A DNA stretch of 64,000 bases from Algoriphagus aquimarinus (GTDB lineage: Bacteria; Bacteroidota; Bacteroidia; Cytophagales; Cyclobacteriaceae), in the NCBI RefSeq assembly GCF_007997215.1, contig NZ_VORW01000018.1, positions 28,147 through 92,146 on the forward strand, given 5' to 3'. Positions 50,761-58,429 of the stretch are shown one piece after another (position 1 is the first letter of the stretch; every line of letters starts with the position of its first letter). The notes under the pieces are model-generated. The model did not search any database. It saw only the letters and a list, made by a program, of their open reading frames with translations, and was not told the DNA's origin. The position numbers and the translations under genes are program-made.

Positions 50761-52257
50761 TTAGTCTATCTCAAAGTAATATTCTGTCCCATCCTGGAAC
50801 ATTCCAAGAACTACGATATCTTCCCCATCGGTATCCTCTAGCACTTCAAGGAGATTCTCAACTCCTGATATTTTTCTTCTCCCACTTTCTGTCATGATCG
50901 AGGTAATAATAAATCCAGGGCGTGCTCCGGACCTTCTCCATTTTTCTCCAGAAACAGACGAGATCAAAGCTCCACCACTTAACTTAAGTTGTCCTTTGAC
51001 TGAATCTGGCACCTCTTCAAAATTCACTCCTTGAAACTCATAGGTTTTAGGAATCACTTTTTTTACAATATCTGTGGTACCGGAGAAATTCTTAAGCGTC
51101 ACATTAGTTTTATTGGCTTTACCATCACGGAGGTACTCAACTTCAACTTTATCACCAGGACGTTTCCTAGCCACCATTTCTTGAAGAGTAGCGACACTAT
51201 TGGTCACCTTTCCATCCAGACTTATGATGATATCACCTTGCTTAAGTCCTGCTTCTTCGCCACCACTTTTTTCATTTACACTTCCTATATACACGCCTTG
51301 CTCTACCGGCAATTCATAACCCAGTTGATCAGAAAGCTCAGGACTAACATTTAAAATACTAACTCCGAGCAATGCTCTCTGCGCAGTACCATACTGCATG
51401 AGGTCATCCATTACTTTTTTCACCAGCGTACTTGGTACAGCAAATGAATATCCGCTGAAAGTACCAGTACTGCTCGCAATCGCTGTGTTAATACCAATCA
51501 ATTCACCAGCAAGGTTTACAAGCGCTCCACCTGAATTTCCTGGATTGACCACTGCGTCTGTTTGTAAAAAGGCTTCAATTGCAAGGTTATTATCTAAGAT
51601 CCTGATATTTCTTGCTTTAGCAGAAATAATCCCAGCCGTAACTGTGGAATTCAAATCAAAAGGATTACCTACTGCAAGCACCCATTCACCTATTTTAGTT
51701 TTATCAGAATCACCGAATCTCACGAATGGCAATCCCTCTGCATCGATCTTCAACAACGCCAAATCAGTGGTAGGATCTGTGCCAATTACCTTTGCCACAT
51801 ACCGCTTATTATTGTCCAGAGAAATTTCTAGTCTATCGGAATTTTCCACTACGTGATTATTCGTCACGATATAGCCGTCAGGCGAAATGATGACCCCAGA
51901 ACCCGAACTCATAGTCGTGGGACCTTGTTGGCTGCCACCCCCTTGATTATCTCTTGGAGGTATACCAAAATACTCTTGAATTGGATCTCGCTGACTTCTG
52001 CCTCTGCTGGCATACGAGACCTGACTTTTTACATGCACTACTGCGGGCACTACCGCCTCTGCCGAAGCTACAAAGTTGATCCCATCAGGAACGGTAAAAT
52101 CTTCACCAGAAAGTAAGTTTACAAAACTGGCTTGCTGCTTTTCATCAAAGTTGGTAGCATTTTGTGGTTGTACGAGAAAGCTAAGCCCTGCTAAGGCGAC
52201 GATGCCTCCGATTAAAGAGGCAAGAAGGATTCCCAGAAAGAATTGTCTTTTGCTCAT
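50761..52257 (-). CDS. DegP/HtrA-type periplasmic serine protease
   Basis: A 498-residue Do-family protease/chaperone for envelope protein quality control. A single N-terminal hydrophobic segment (8-29) serves as signal or anchor. The chymotrypsin-like domain has the triad H135 (NNHVVEN), D165 (TTDLALLKID) and S242 (NPGNSGGAL). A Gly/Gln-rich LA loop is at 100-115. PDZ1 starts near 285 (LLGVSIL) and contains the GLKQGDIIISLDGK loop; a second, weaker PDZ-like part covers about 400-498. The length matches DegP/DegQ. It is divergent from mscS, 362 bp apart, so both may respond to envelope stress. Confidence 0.95.
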   Translation of the reverse strand: MSKRQFFLGILLASLIGGIVALAGLSFLVQPQNATNFDEKQQASFVNLLSGEDFTVPDGINFVASAEAVVPAVVHVKSQVSYASRGRSQRDPIQEYFGIPPRDNQGGGSQQGPTTMSSGSGVIISPDGYIVTNNHVVENSDRLEISLDNNKRYVAKVIGTDPTTDLALLKIDAEGLPFVRFGDSDKTKIGEWVLAVGNPFDLNSTVTAGIISAKARNIRILDNNLAIEAFLQTDAVVNPGNSGGALVNLAGELIGINTAIASSTGTFSGYSFAVPSTLVKKVMDDLMQYGTAQRALLGVSILNVSPELSDQLGYELPVEQGVYIGSVNEKSGGEEAGLKQGDIIISLDGKVTNSVATLQEMVARKRPGDKVEVEYLRDGKANKTNVTLKNFSGTTDIVKKVIPKTYEFQGVNFEEVPDSVKGQLKLSGGALISSVSGEKWRRSGARPGFIITSIMTESGRRKISGVENLLEVLEDTDGEDIVVLGMFQDGTEYYFEID

Positions 52258-52619
52258 ATTTTTTAAGTTTTATTTTTCAGTAGTAATTAAACAGAATCAC
52301 GAGTAAATAGATCCAAAAATTACACCCGAAAAACTGTCTAGATGTTCAAATTAACATGAATTAACCGCTTTTTGGGAGCTTTAAAATAATAAATCTAAGT
52401 ATTACTCCATTTGCCCATTATTAACTTCATTAACCAAATGCAGGATCAGATGTTTTTCAATAGGCAAAATTCAGTAGTTTAATTAGAACGTGAATCCTCG
52501 AACAGAGGATCGATCTTCAATTTTTAAATCACTATAATCAGTATAGATTTGATGCATCTGAAATACTCACTTGGAATGATTTTCTCTATAGTCTCTTTAG
52601 TAAACACAACTATGTTTTT
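52258..52619. other. 362-bp divergent spacer between htrA and mscS
   Basis: Mostly AT-rich. It contains a 6-bp hairpin ATCCTC/GAGGAT (52494-52510) and the -7 element TAGATTTG (52544-52551) for mscS. It also has a 23-codon frame 52552-52623 (MHLKYSLGMIF...) whose TGA overlaps the mscS ATG. The frame's ATG lies at or before the predicted transcript start, so it is doubtful. No promoter for htrA was recognised. Confidence 0.45.
52544..52551 (+). promoter_or_regulatory. -7 element of mscS
   Basis: TAGATTTG fits TAnnTTTG, 68 nt before the mscS ATG. The -33 region has only a TTC/T-run (52516-52525), so the match is partial. Confidence 0.4.
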
Positions 52620-55151
52620 ATGAAGCACTTTTTTTTAACATTGGTTTTTATTCTCCCGCTGTCATTCCTCTCGCAAGCCCAAGAGAAAGAAACCTCCATT
52701 AAAGCGATAGACACACTTTTTAATTATGCTGACACAACAGACATACCTCCTAAAAACACGAAATCAGCAGGCTCCGTACTGGCTCAAGTTATTAATAAAG
52801 CGCAACATTATGCTTTCGATCTAAGCGAGTTAAACCTTGAACTCTCTGAGTCCTTGGACACGGTAGACATGTCTGTTATGTTGCCACAAATCAATCTTTT
52901 AGCAAAAAAAATAAAAAATAGAACTGAAGCAGATTCACAGTATCTGAGCCATCGATACATCGTGGGAATGGAGAATTTGGTTTCGACTGCAGAAGACTTA
53001 AACAAATCATACCAAAAAAATATTCAAGAGCGGGTCGATAAGCTATCACAAGTAGGCAACAAGCTGAATACCATTAAGTCAGACTCACTATTTGCCATGA
53101 CTCTTCGTGATACTACTTTGATTCCTGCTATCAATAGTGAACTGAGAATGCTAAAAGCATCTCTTAAATCAGTGGATAGTATTTATCTAGCTCAAGAGAT
53201 TCTCGCAGCTAGATTTCAAGCAAGAGTTTCTGAAAATGCAGTGGTTTTCCTTTCATTGAAACAATATTTAAATCAAAATAAAAAGAGACTTGACAGGCAA
53301 TATTGGACCAAGGAAATCAATTACCTGTGGGAACCAGTTAATTATTCAAAAGTAACTAATCTACCTACTGTCATCAGCGAGTCAATGGAGTTCAATACTC
53401 AGCTGATGTCAGCTTACGTAGAACGAACCTGGTACATTTTCTTAATCTGCAGTACTATCCTAATTCTAGTATATCTGAAAATCCGATCAACCATCGAAGA
53501 GATTGGCAATCAAAAAGATTTTGCCTCTCTTATCCTTGACCGCGTCAAATATTTCAAAAGGCATACTTTCTCCTCCACCGTACTTATTCTGCTTCCCATA
53601 TTTTTGATCATTTTCACTAAGCCTCCCTTAGTGTTTATTTCAATCCTATCTTTTACCATGGTGATCGCATCATGCTTTCTGGTCAAAGAACAGTTTGGGG
53701 AGTACTTCAATAAAATCTGGTTCATCTTCATTACCCCTTATATCCTACTGGCACTCAGCAGTCTCAACTGGAAAGTAGTCTACCAGGAAAGATGGTATAT
53801 ACTCCTATCTACTTTAGTCTTCATAGGGATGGGGATATTAGTTTTGAGGCATGCTATTACACAAAAAAGTAAGCACGATTCTTTTTTGAAATACCTTGCC
53901 ATATTTATGATTGCTATAGAAAGCTTTGCTTTTTTCGCAAATATCACGGGCAGGTTCAATCTCTCAAAAACCTACTCTGTTACTGGTGCGATCTTGTTTT
54001 ATCGTGGTATAGGGTTATATCTTTTTGTCAATGTATTTCTTGAGGCTATTTATTTATTCATAGAAAATAGCAAAAAGGAAAGCGACGGGTTTACTTCCTA
54101 TTTTGATTTTCAGGACTTGCAGAAGCGTATGAAGGGCCTCTTGTACGTATTCGCTAGTACAACTTGGGCATATGGGGTTATCTGGCATCTTGGTTATTTT
54201 GACGACTTCTATAAGTGGATTTCAGAATTCCTCCTTCAAGACCGTACGTTGGGAGAAACCGTGTTCCAATTTGGAAGTATACTTCTCTTCGTTACTATCC
54301 TTTATGTATCCACTTTCTTGGCCAATAACATTGCCTACTTCGCGTCTGTAAAAGACCAGAAAAATGCTTCTTCCAGAAAGCAGCGACTGGGAAGCTCAGT
54401 ACTCTTAATTCGTCTTGCAGTATTATTTGTAGGGTTTCTACTCGGCATGACCGCTTCCAAAATTCCTTTTGATAAAATAGCAATCGTATTGGGAGCCTTG
54501 TCAGTTGGTATAGGCTTTGGTTTGCAGACCATCATCAACAACCTAGTCTCCGGAATTATTCTGGCCTTTGAACGACCTATTCAAATCGGAGATGAAATAC
54601 AGGTAGGAACTACCAGTGGCACAGTCAAAGAGGTCGGAATTCGAGCCAGCAAAATACAAGGATACGATGGTTCGGAAATCGTAATGCCTAATGGAGACTT
54701 ACTATCTCAAAGCCTAATCAACTGGACACTATCTGACAAGAAGCGTAGGGTAGAATTAATTATTGGAGTAGGCTATGGTTCCGACATGAATCTGGTGAAA
54801 TCAGTCCTAGAAGAAGTGTTGACAAATGAGAGGATCTTAAAGACTCCTCATCCCAATGTTTATATGCAGACGTTCAACGATAGTTCCGTTGATTTCCGCG
54901 TGCTATTCTGGGTAGAAAGTATGGATATATGGATCGATGTACGTGCTGAAGTGATGTCTGCTATTTTTGAAAAATTTGCAGAAAACAACATAGAAATCCC
55001 ATTCCCAAAAAGGGATCTATATTTAAAAACTATCCCTTCTAATTGGCAAGAAAAAGTTTCTAAACCGGGTGAAGACATTAGTCCGAAAATGATCGATTCT
55101 GGATCAGAGGAGAATTCAACAGATGAAAACAAAAAATCCTCTGAAGACTAA
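52620..55151 (+). CDS. MscS-family mechanosensitive channel, large type
   Basis: An 843-residue membrane protein. A signal peptide (MKHFFLTLVFILPLSFLSQA) is followed by a helical periplasmic domain (to about 255), several membrane helices (from about 265 to 640), and the MscS core. The pore helix and gate region is LGALSVGIGFGLQTIINNLVSGIIL (about 631-655 in two parts), then the beta domain with ERPIQIGDEIQVG and the cytoplasmic vestibule MPNGDLLSQSLINW. The architecture is that of MscK/YbdG-like large channels that release osmolytes on hypo-osmotic shock. The acidic tail (SGSEENSTDENKKSSED) is encoded by the left arm of the terminator hairpin. The stop codon lies in the hairpin loop. Confidence 0.92.
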   Translation: MKHFFLTLVFILPLSFLSQAQEKETSIKAIDTLFNYADTTDIPPKNTKSAGSVLAQVINKAQHYAFDLSELNLELSESLDTVDMSVMLPQINLLAKKIKNRTEADSQYLSHRYIVGMENLVSTAEDLNKSYQKNIQERVDKLSQVGNKLNTIKSDSLFAMTLRDTTLIPAINSELRMLKASLKSVDSIYLAQEILAARFQARVSENAVVFLSLKQYLNQNKKRLDRQYWTKEINYLWEPVNYSKVTNLPTVISESMEFNTQLMSAYVERTWYIFLICSTILILVYLKIRSTIEEIGNQKDFASLILDRVKYFKRHTFSSTVLILLPIFLIIFTKPPLVFISILSFTMVIASCFLVKEQFGEYFNKIWFIFITPYILLALSSLNWKVVYQERWYILLSTLVFIGMGILVLRHAITQKSKHDSFLKYLAIFMIAIESFAFFANITGRFNLSKTYSVTGAILFYRGIGLYLFVNVFLEAIYLFIENSKKESDGFTSYFDFQDLQKRMKGLLYVFASTTWAYGVIWHLGYFDDFYKWISEFLLQDRTLGETVFQFGSILLFVTILYVSTFLANNIAYFASVKDQKNASSRKQRLGSSVLLIRLAVLFVGFLLGMTASKIPFDKIAIVLGALSVGIGFGLQTIINNLVSGIILAFERPIQIGDEIQVGTTSGTVKEVGIRASKIQGYDGSEIVMPNGDLLSQSLINWTLSDKKRRVELIIGVGYGSDMNLVKSVLEEVLTNERILKTPHPNVYMQTFNDSSVDFRVLFWVESMDIWIDVRAEVMSAIFEKFAENNIEIPFPKRDLYLKTIPSNWQEKVSKPGEDISPKMIDSGSEENSTDENKKSSED

Positions 55152-55164
55152 TCTTCAGAGGATT
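55135..55164. terminator. terminator sharing the mscS stop codon
   Basis: Perfect 13-bp stem AATCCTCTGAAGA (55135-55147) / TCTTCAGAGGATT (55152-55164), loop CTAA. The mscS TAA (55149-55151) is in the loop, so the last mscS codons form the left arm. The T run is better on the minus strand (after the cold-shock gene, 28 bp away), so it probably serves both genes. Confidence 0.88.
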
Positions 55165-55192
55165 GGTTTTCGCTAACAAAAAAAGATCTTAA

Positions 55193-55384
55193 TTAAGCTC
55201 TTTTTACATTGACAGCATTTGGCCCTTTATTGCCTTCTTTGATGTCATACGTTACTTTGTCGTTCTGTGCGACTTGATCTACCAAACCGGTTGCGTGTAC
55301 GAATACTTCGCTTTGAGACTCATCGTCAACGATAAATCCAAACCCTTTGGCTTCATTGTAAAATTTTACTGTTCCGGTAAACAT
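55193..55384 (-). CDS. cold-shock protein, CspA family
   Basis: A 63-residue single OB-fold RNA/DNA-binding protein. Both nucleic-acid motifs are present: RNP1 as KGFGFIV (13-19) and RNP2 as VFVHA (about 27-31). The start MFTGTVKFYNEAKG is typical of Bacteroidota Csp proteins, whose FF-rich RNP2 is replaced by VFVHATG here. It acts as an RNA chaperone; whether it is cold-induced cannot be seen. Convergent with mscS and sharing its terminator; divergent from sixA with an 88-bp gap. Confidence 0.95.
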   Translation of the reverse strand: MFTGTVKFYNEAKGFGFIVDDESQSEVFVHATGLVDQVAQNDKVTYDIKEGNKGPNAVNVKRA

Positions 55385-55472
55385 AATAATTTGTGATAAA
55401 TTGGAATTGAAAGAGCGCTAAAAGTAAATATTCAATTAAAAAAAACAAAATAATCATTCTTATTTTCAGGAA

Positions 55473-55961
55473 ATGAAGAAAATAATTTTGGTGAGACACG
55501 GAAAATCAGCATGGAACAACCCCAATTTAGCTGATCACGACAGGCCTCTAGCTGATCGTGGGCTAGATAATGTTCCTGAAATGGGGTTTCGATTAAAGGA
55601 AAAAGGAATTCTTCCTGATCTAATTTTAAGCTCAACTGCTACACGAGCAGCTCAAACCGCTGAAATACTCGCAGAGGTGCTTCACATCCCCAAATCGAAA
55701 ATAGCTTACGAAAAACATTTATATCACGCTTCTTCGGCAATGATTTTGAAATGTATACAGAGGCAAGACGATTCCCATGAGTTGATCTTTGTAGTGGGAC
55801 ACAACCCAGGAATGAATGACTTTATAGATTTTTTTGGCGGAAACTTAGACAACCTACCCACGGCAGGGCAATATGGATTGCTAGTAGATACAGACCACTG
55901 GTTTCAAGTTCGCCCAGAAAACTGCAGAGCTTGGTTTATCGACTTCCCGAAGAAAGGGTGA
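55473..55961 (+). CDS. SixA-type phosphohistidine phosphatase
   Basis: A 162-residue small histidine phosphatase. The catalytic motif LVRHGKSAWNN (about 6-16), the DHDRPLADRG loop, LILSSTATRAAQTAEI with the second Arg, and VVGHNPGMNDF with the second His (about 109-119) are typical of SixA. E. coli SixA removes phosphate from histidines of the PTS phosphocarrier NPr; here the target is unknown. The RxG and HN motifs are complete, so activity is expected. No PTS or sensor kinase is next to it. It is followed by a repeat-like non-coding spacer. Confidence 0.9.
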   Translation: MKKIILVRHGKSAWNNPNLADHDRPLADRGLDNVPEMGFRLKEKGILPDLILSSTATRAAQTAEILAEVLHIPKSKIAYEKHLYHASSAMILKCIQRQDDSHELIFVVGHNPGMNDFIDFFGGNLDNLPTAGQYGLLVDTDHWFQVRPENCRAWFIDFPKKG

Positions 55962-56001
55962 TCTATGAGGAAGTGGTGAACAGTAAGAAGTTGTAAGCGC
56001 T

Positions 56002-56147
56002 AGTCGCAGTCGCAGTTTTCAGTCACAGCAGGGCAATCTGAATCACTAGGATTGTCTGACAATTTGGACAAATCCATTTCACAAAGTGGCTCATTTATTA
56101 AATAATAGCGTCCTCTGCGTAAACCTCTGTGCTCACAGTGGTTAAAT
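56002..56147. repeat. two quasi-periodic repeat stretches in one spacer
   Basis: 56002-56030 is a run of AGTCGC/AGTTTTC/AGTCAC units of 6-7 bp. 56107-56147, read on the minus strand, has CACTGTGAGCACAGAGG followed by TTTACGCAGAGGACGC, an 11-12-bp periodic CAGAGG pattern that I recall as a dispersed repeat type in many bacterial genomes. Between them nothing is recognised. Confidence 0.5.
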
Positions 56148-56152
56148 AGTCA

Positions 56153-56887
56153 TTATGGCAAATCAAAATTCCTGACATCCTGAATCACTTCTTGGAACTC
56201 GTTTTCATTTCCCAATAAATAACTAATCTTAGCTGCCACCAATTCAGGCGTGGAAAGATCACCATTTTCTTTATAGCTTTTGAAGCGCTCTATTTGAGGG
56301 AAGTCCAACTCATCAGCATGTCGTATTTCTTCCTGCATCTGAGTATCTACTATCCCTGGTGCTACGCTGAAAAACCTAAACTGAGAGTCATTATTTTCTT
56401 TAGCAGCTACTTTCGTAAACATCGCGATTGCAGCTTTTGTACTGCAATACCCGCTCCATCCTTCTACTGGTTTGGAAGCTGCTCCAGAACTGATATTGCA
56501 AATGATCTTTCTGGCTTTAGAATCTTTATAAGCTGACACAAAAGCATTCGTCATATAAATAGGCGTCAATAAATTTACATTGACTTGAATCCTCATCTTT
56601 TTCACCTGTAGGCTCCCAACTGGCTTGATCTCTCCGATCCATCCAGCATTATTGATCAAGATAATCTCCTCAAAATCACCACTTGGAAACAAGCCAGAAA
56701 GCTCATTTTCTAAAACATCCAAATCACCGAAATCAATACTGATTTCTGTTAAATTCGGGTTATTCAATCCAAGTTTAGTTCTGGAAATAGCTAAAATTTC
56801 AAACTCATCCTTCTGAAGATAAATATCTAAGATAGCTCTACCAAGTCCCTTACTATGTCCAGTAAGGATAAGTAGTGATTTATGCAT
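56153..56887 (-). CDS. short-chain dehydrogenase, sepiapterin-reductase-like
   Basis: A 244-residue SDR. The cofactor motif TGHSKGLGRAIL (about 8-19) has His-Ser in place of the usual Gly-Ala, as in sepiapterin/benzil reductase-like SDRs. NNAGWIG, the catalytic Ser in CNISSGAASKP and Tyr/Lys in GYCSTKAAIA are complete. I chose ATG at 56887 (MHKSLLILTG); an in-frame upstream start adds ten residues without family support. Substrate unknown; a pteridine or diketone is suggested only by family. It lies 32 bp after hslU on the same strand, with a 7-bp hairpin (56894-56918) in between that lacks a T run, so co-transcription with hslU is possible. Confidence 0.88.
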   Translation of the reverse strand: MHKSLLILTGHSKGLGRAILDIYLQKDEFEILAISRTKLGLNNPNLTEISIDFGDLDVLENELSGLFPSGDFEEIILINNAGWIGEIKPVGSLQVKKMRIQVNVNLLTPIYMTNAFVSAYKDSKARKIICNISSGAASKPVEGWSGYCSTKAAIAMFTKVAAKENNDSQFRFFSVAPGIVDTQMQEEIRHADELDFPQIERFKSYKENGDLSTPELVAAKISYLLGNENEFQEVIQDVRNFDLP

Positions 56888-56919
56888 GACGTAATTGGGT
56901 GGGTGTAATGAACCCAATA

Positions 56920-58317
56920 TTAAAGGATATACTGAGACAAATCCCTATTTTGGACAAGAGAATTTAATCTTTCCTGTACCATTTCCTTAGTCACCATGAT
57001 TTTAGAGTTTGCAGTGATCGTATCTGGCACATCAAATAAGAAATCATTCAGCAAATGACTCATCACCGTATGAAGCCTTCTTGCCCCGATATTTTCAACT
57101 TCCTGATTGATCAAAAACGCCAATCTTGCGATCTCTTCTATGGATTCGTCATTGAATTCTAAGTATACTTCCTCTGATTCAAATAGTGCTTGGTACTGTT
57201 TGGTGAGTGCATTCTTTGGCTCACGCAAAATTCTTGAAAAATCTTCCTGCGTCAAGCTTTGCAACTCCACACGAATTGGGAATCTACCTTGTAATTCAGG
57301 AATCAAATCAGATGGCTTGGCCACGTGAAATGCACCCGCAGCAATGAATAACACGTGATCTGTATTGATTACCCCGTATTTGGTATTTACTGCCGATCCT
57401 TCTACAATTGGAAGCAAATCCCGCTGTACTCCTTCTCGGCTTACATCTGGTCCACCACCATTTTTACCGGATTTAGAAGCAATTTTATCTATTTCATCTA
57501 TAAAGATGATACCGTTGTTTTCGGCAAGTTTGATCGCTTCTTCCTTTACTTCTTCAAAGTCAACCAACTTAGACATTTCCTCTTCCAACAAAATCTTCCT
57601 CGCTTCAGAAATACTCACTTTACGCTTTTTGACTTTTTTGGGCATCATGTTGGAAATCATATCCTGAAGGCCTGCCATACTGGCATCATCCATCATGCCG
57701 TTTCCAATCATTCCTACGCCCATCGAAGAGCCTGCTTTTACGCTGATCTCAATTTTACGCTCATCTAATTCTCCGTCACGAAGCTTCTCTCTGAATCGCT
57801 CACGCGTTCTTTCATTCAGTTCTGCATCATTACTCGGCTCAGCATTTTCGTCTGTATCCACAGGAATAGCACGTGTAAATCCTGCGCTTTTCACTGGAGG
57901 GATCAAAATATCAAGAATAATCTCTTCTACGGCTTCCGCTGCTTTTACTTTGACCGCTTCATTTTTCTGCTCTCTTACTAGAGCAACTGACTGCTCCATA
58001 AGATCTCTCACCATGCTCTCGACGTCACGTCCCACATAGCCTACTTCTGTAAACTTAGAAGCCTCCACTTTGGTAAATGGTGCGTTTGCTACTTTCGCCA
58101 ATCTTCTGGCGATCTCAGTCTTACCTACACCTGTAGAACCTATCATCAGGATGTTATTTGGGACTATATCCTTTTGGATATCCGTCTTCACCATCAAGCG
58201 ACGAATTCTATTTCTCAGTGCAATCGCAACGTTACGCTTGGCATTATTTTGCCCAATTATATATTTATCCAACTCAGCGACGATCTGTCTCGGAGTAAGT
58301 GAAAGTATCTTTTCCAT
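56920..58317 (-). CDS. hslU: ATP-dependent protease ATPase subunit HslU
   Basis: AAA+ unfoldase of the HslUV protease. The 465-residue protein has the N-terminal SLTPRQIVAELDKYIIGQ, Walker A GSTGVGKT (60-67), the I-domain (about 110-240) with an acidic Asn/Glu-rich insertion and a Met/Gly-rich flexible stretch (MGVGMIGNGMMDDASM), Walker B IIFIDEIDKIA (about 270), and sensor GRFPIRVEL. The C-terminal tail ends in QYIL, the HslV-docking peptide. The peptidase gene hslV is not next to it, so it must lie elsewhere. hslU is 112 bp downstream of the lon stop; a hairpin in that gap suggests a separate transcript. Confidence 0.95.
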   Translation of the reverse strand: MEKILSLTPRQIVAELDKYIIGQNNAKRNVAIALRNRIRRLMVKTDIQKDIVPNNILMIGSTGVGKTEIARRLAKVANAPFTKVEASKFTEVGYVGRDVESMVRDLMEQSVALVREQKNEAVKVKAAEAVEEIILDILIPPVKSAGFTRAIPVDTDENAEPSNDAELNERTRERFREKLRDGELDERKIEISVKAGSSMGVGMIGNGMMDDASMAGLQDMISNMMPKKVKKRKVSISEARKILLEEEMSKLVDFEEVKEEAIKLAENNGIIFIDEIDKIASKSGKNGGGPDVSREGVQRDLLPIVEGSAVNTKYGVINTDHVLFIAAGAFHVAKPSDLIPELQGRFPIRVELQSLTQEDFSRILREPKNALTKQYQALFESEEVYLEFNDESIEEIARLAFLINQEVENIGARRLHTVMSHLLNDFLFDVPDTITANSKIMVTKEMVQERLNSLVQNRDLSQYIL

Positions 58318-58387
58318 GATGTTAGGTTAAAATATGCTCAAGCCGATGTGGTTACTTTCGATCTGAGCTTTTGTAAGTGTATTATTT

Positions 58388-58429
58388 AAAGGAAAAATGC
58401 CTCCTGATAGAAAGCATTTGTATTCCTTT
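58388..58429 (-). terminator. probable lon terminator
   Basis: AAAGGAAAAATGC (58388-58400) pairs with GCATTT (58414-58419) and TTCCTTT (58423-58429), a 13-bp stem with a 3-nt bulge. It begins at the lon stop codon. The T run on the minus strand is weak (ATTTTTCCTTTAAAT lies in the arm itself), hence moderate confidence. Confidence 0.5.

Noticed and set aside
52552..52623. 23-codon hydrophobic upstream frame ending in ATGA at the mscS start
   Set aside because: Its ATG lies one base after the -7 element, before or at the likely transcript start, and no ribosome-binding site is seen. Kept only as a note in the spacer entry.
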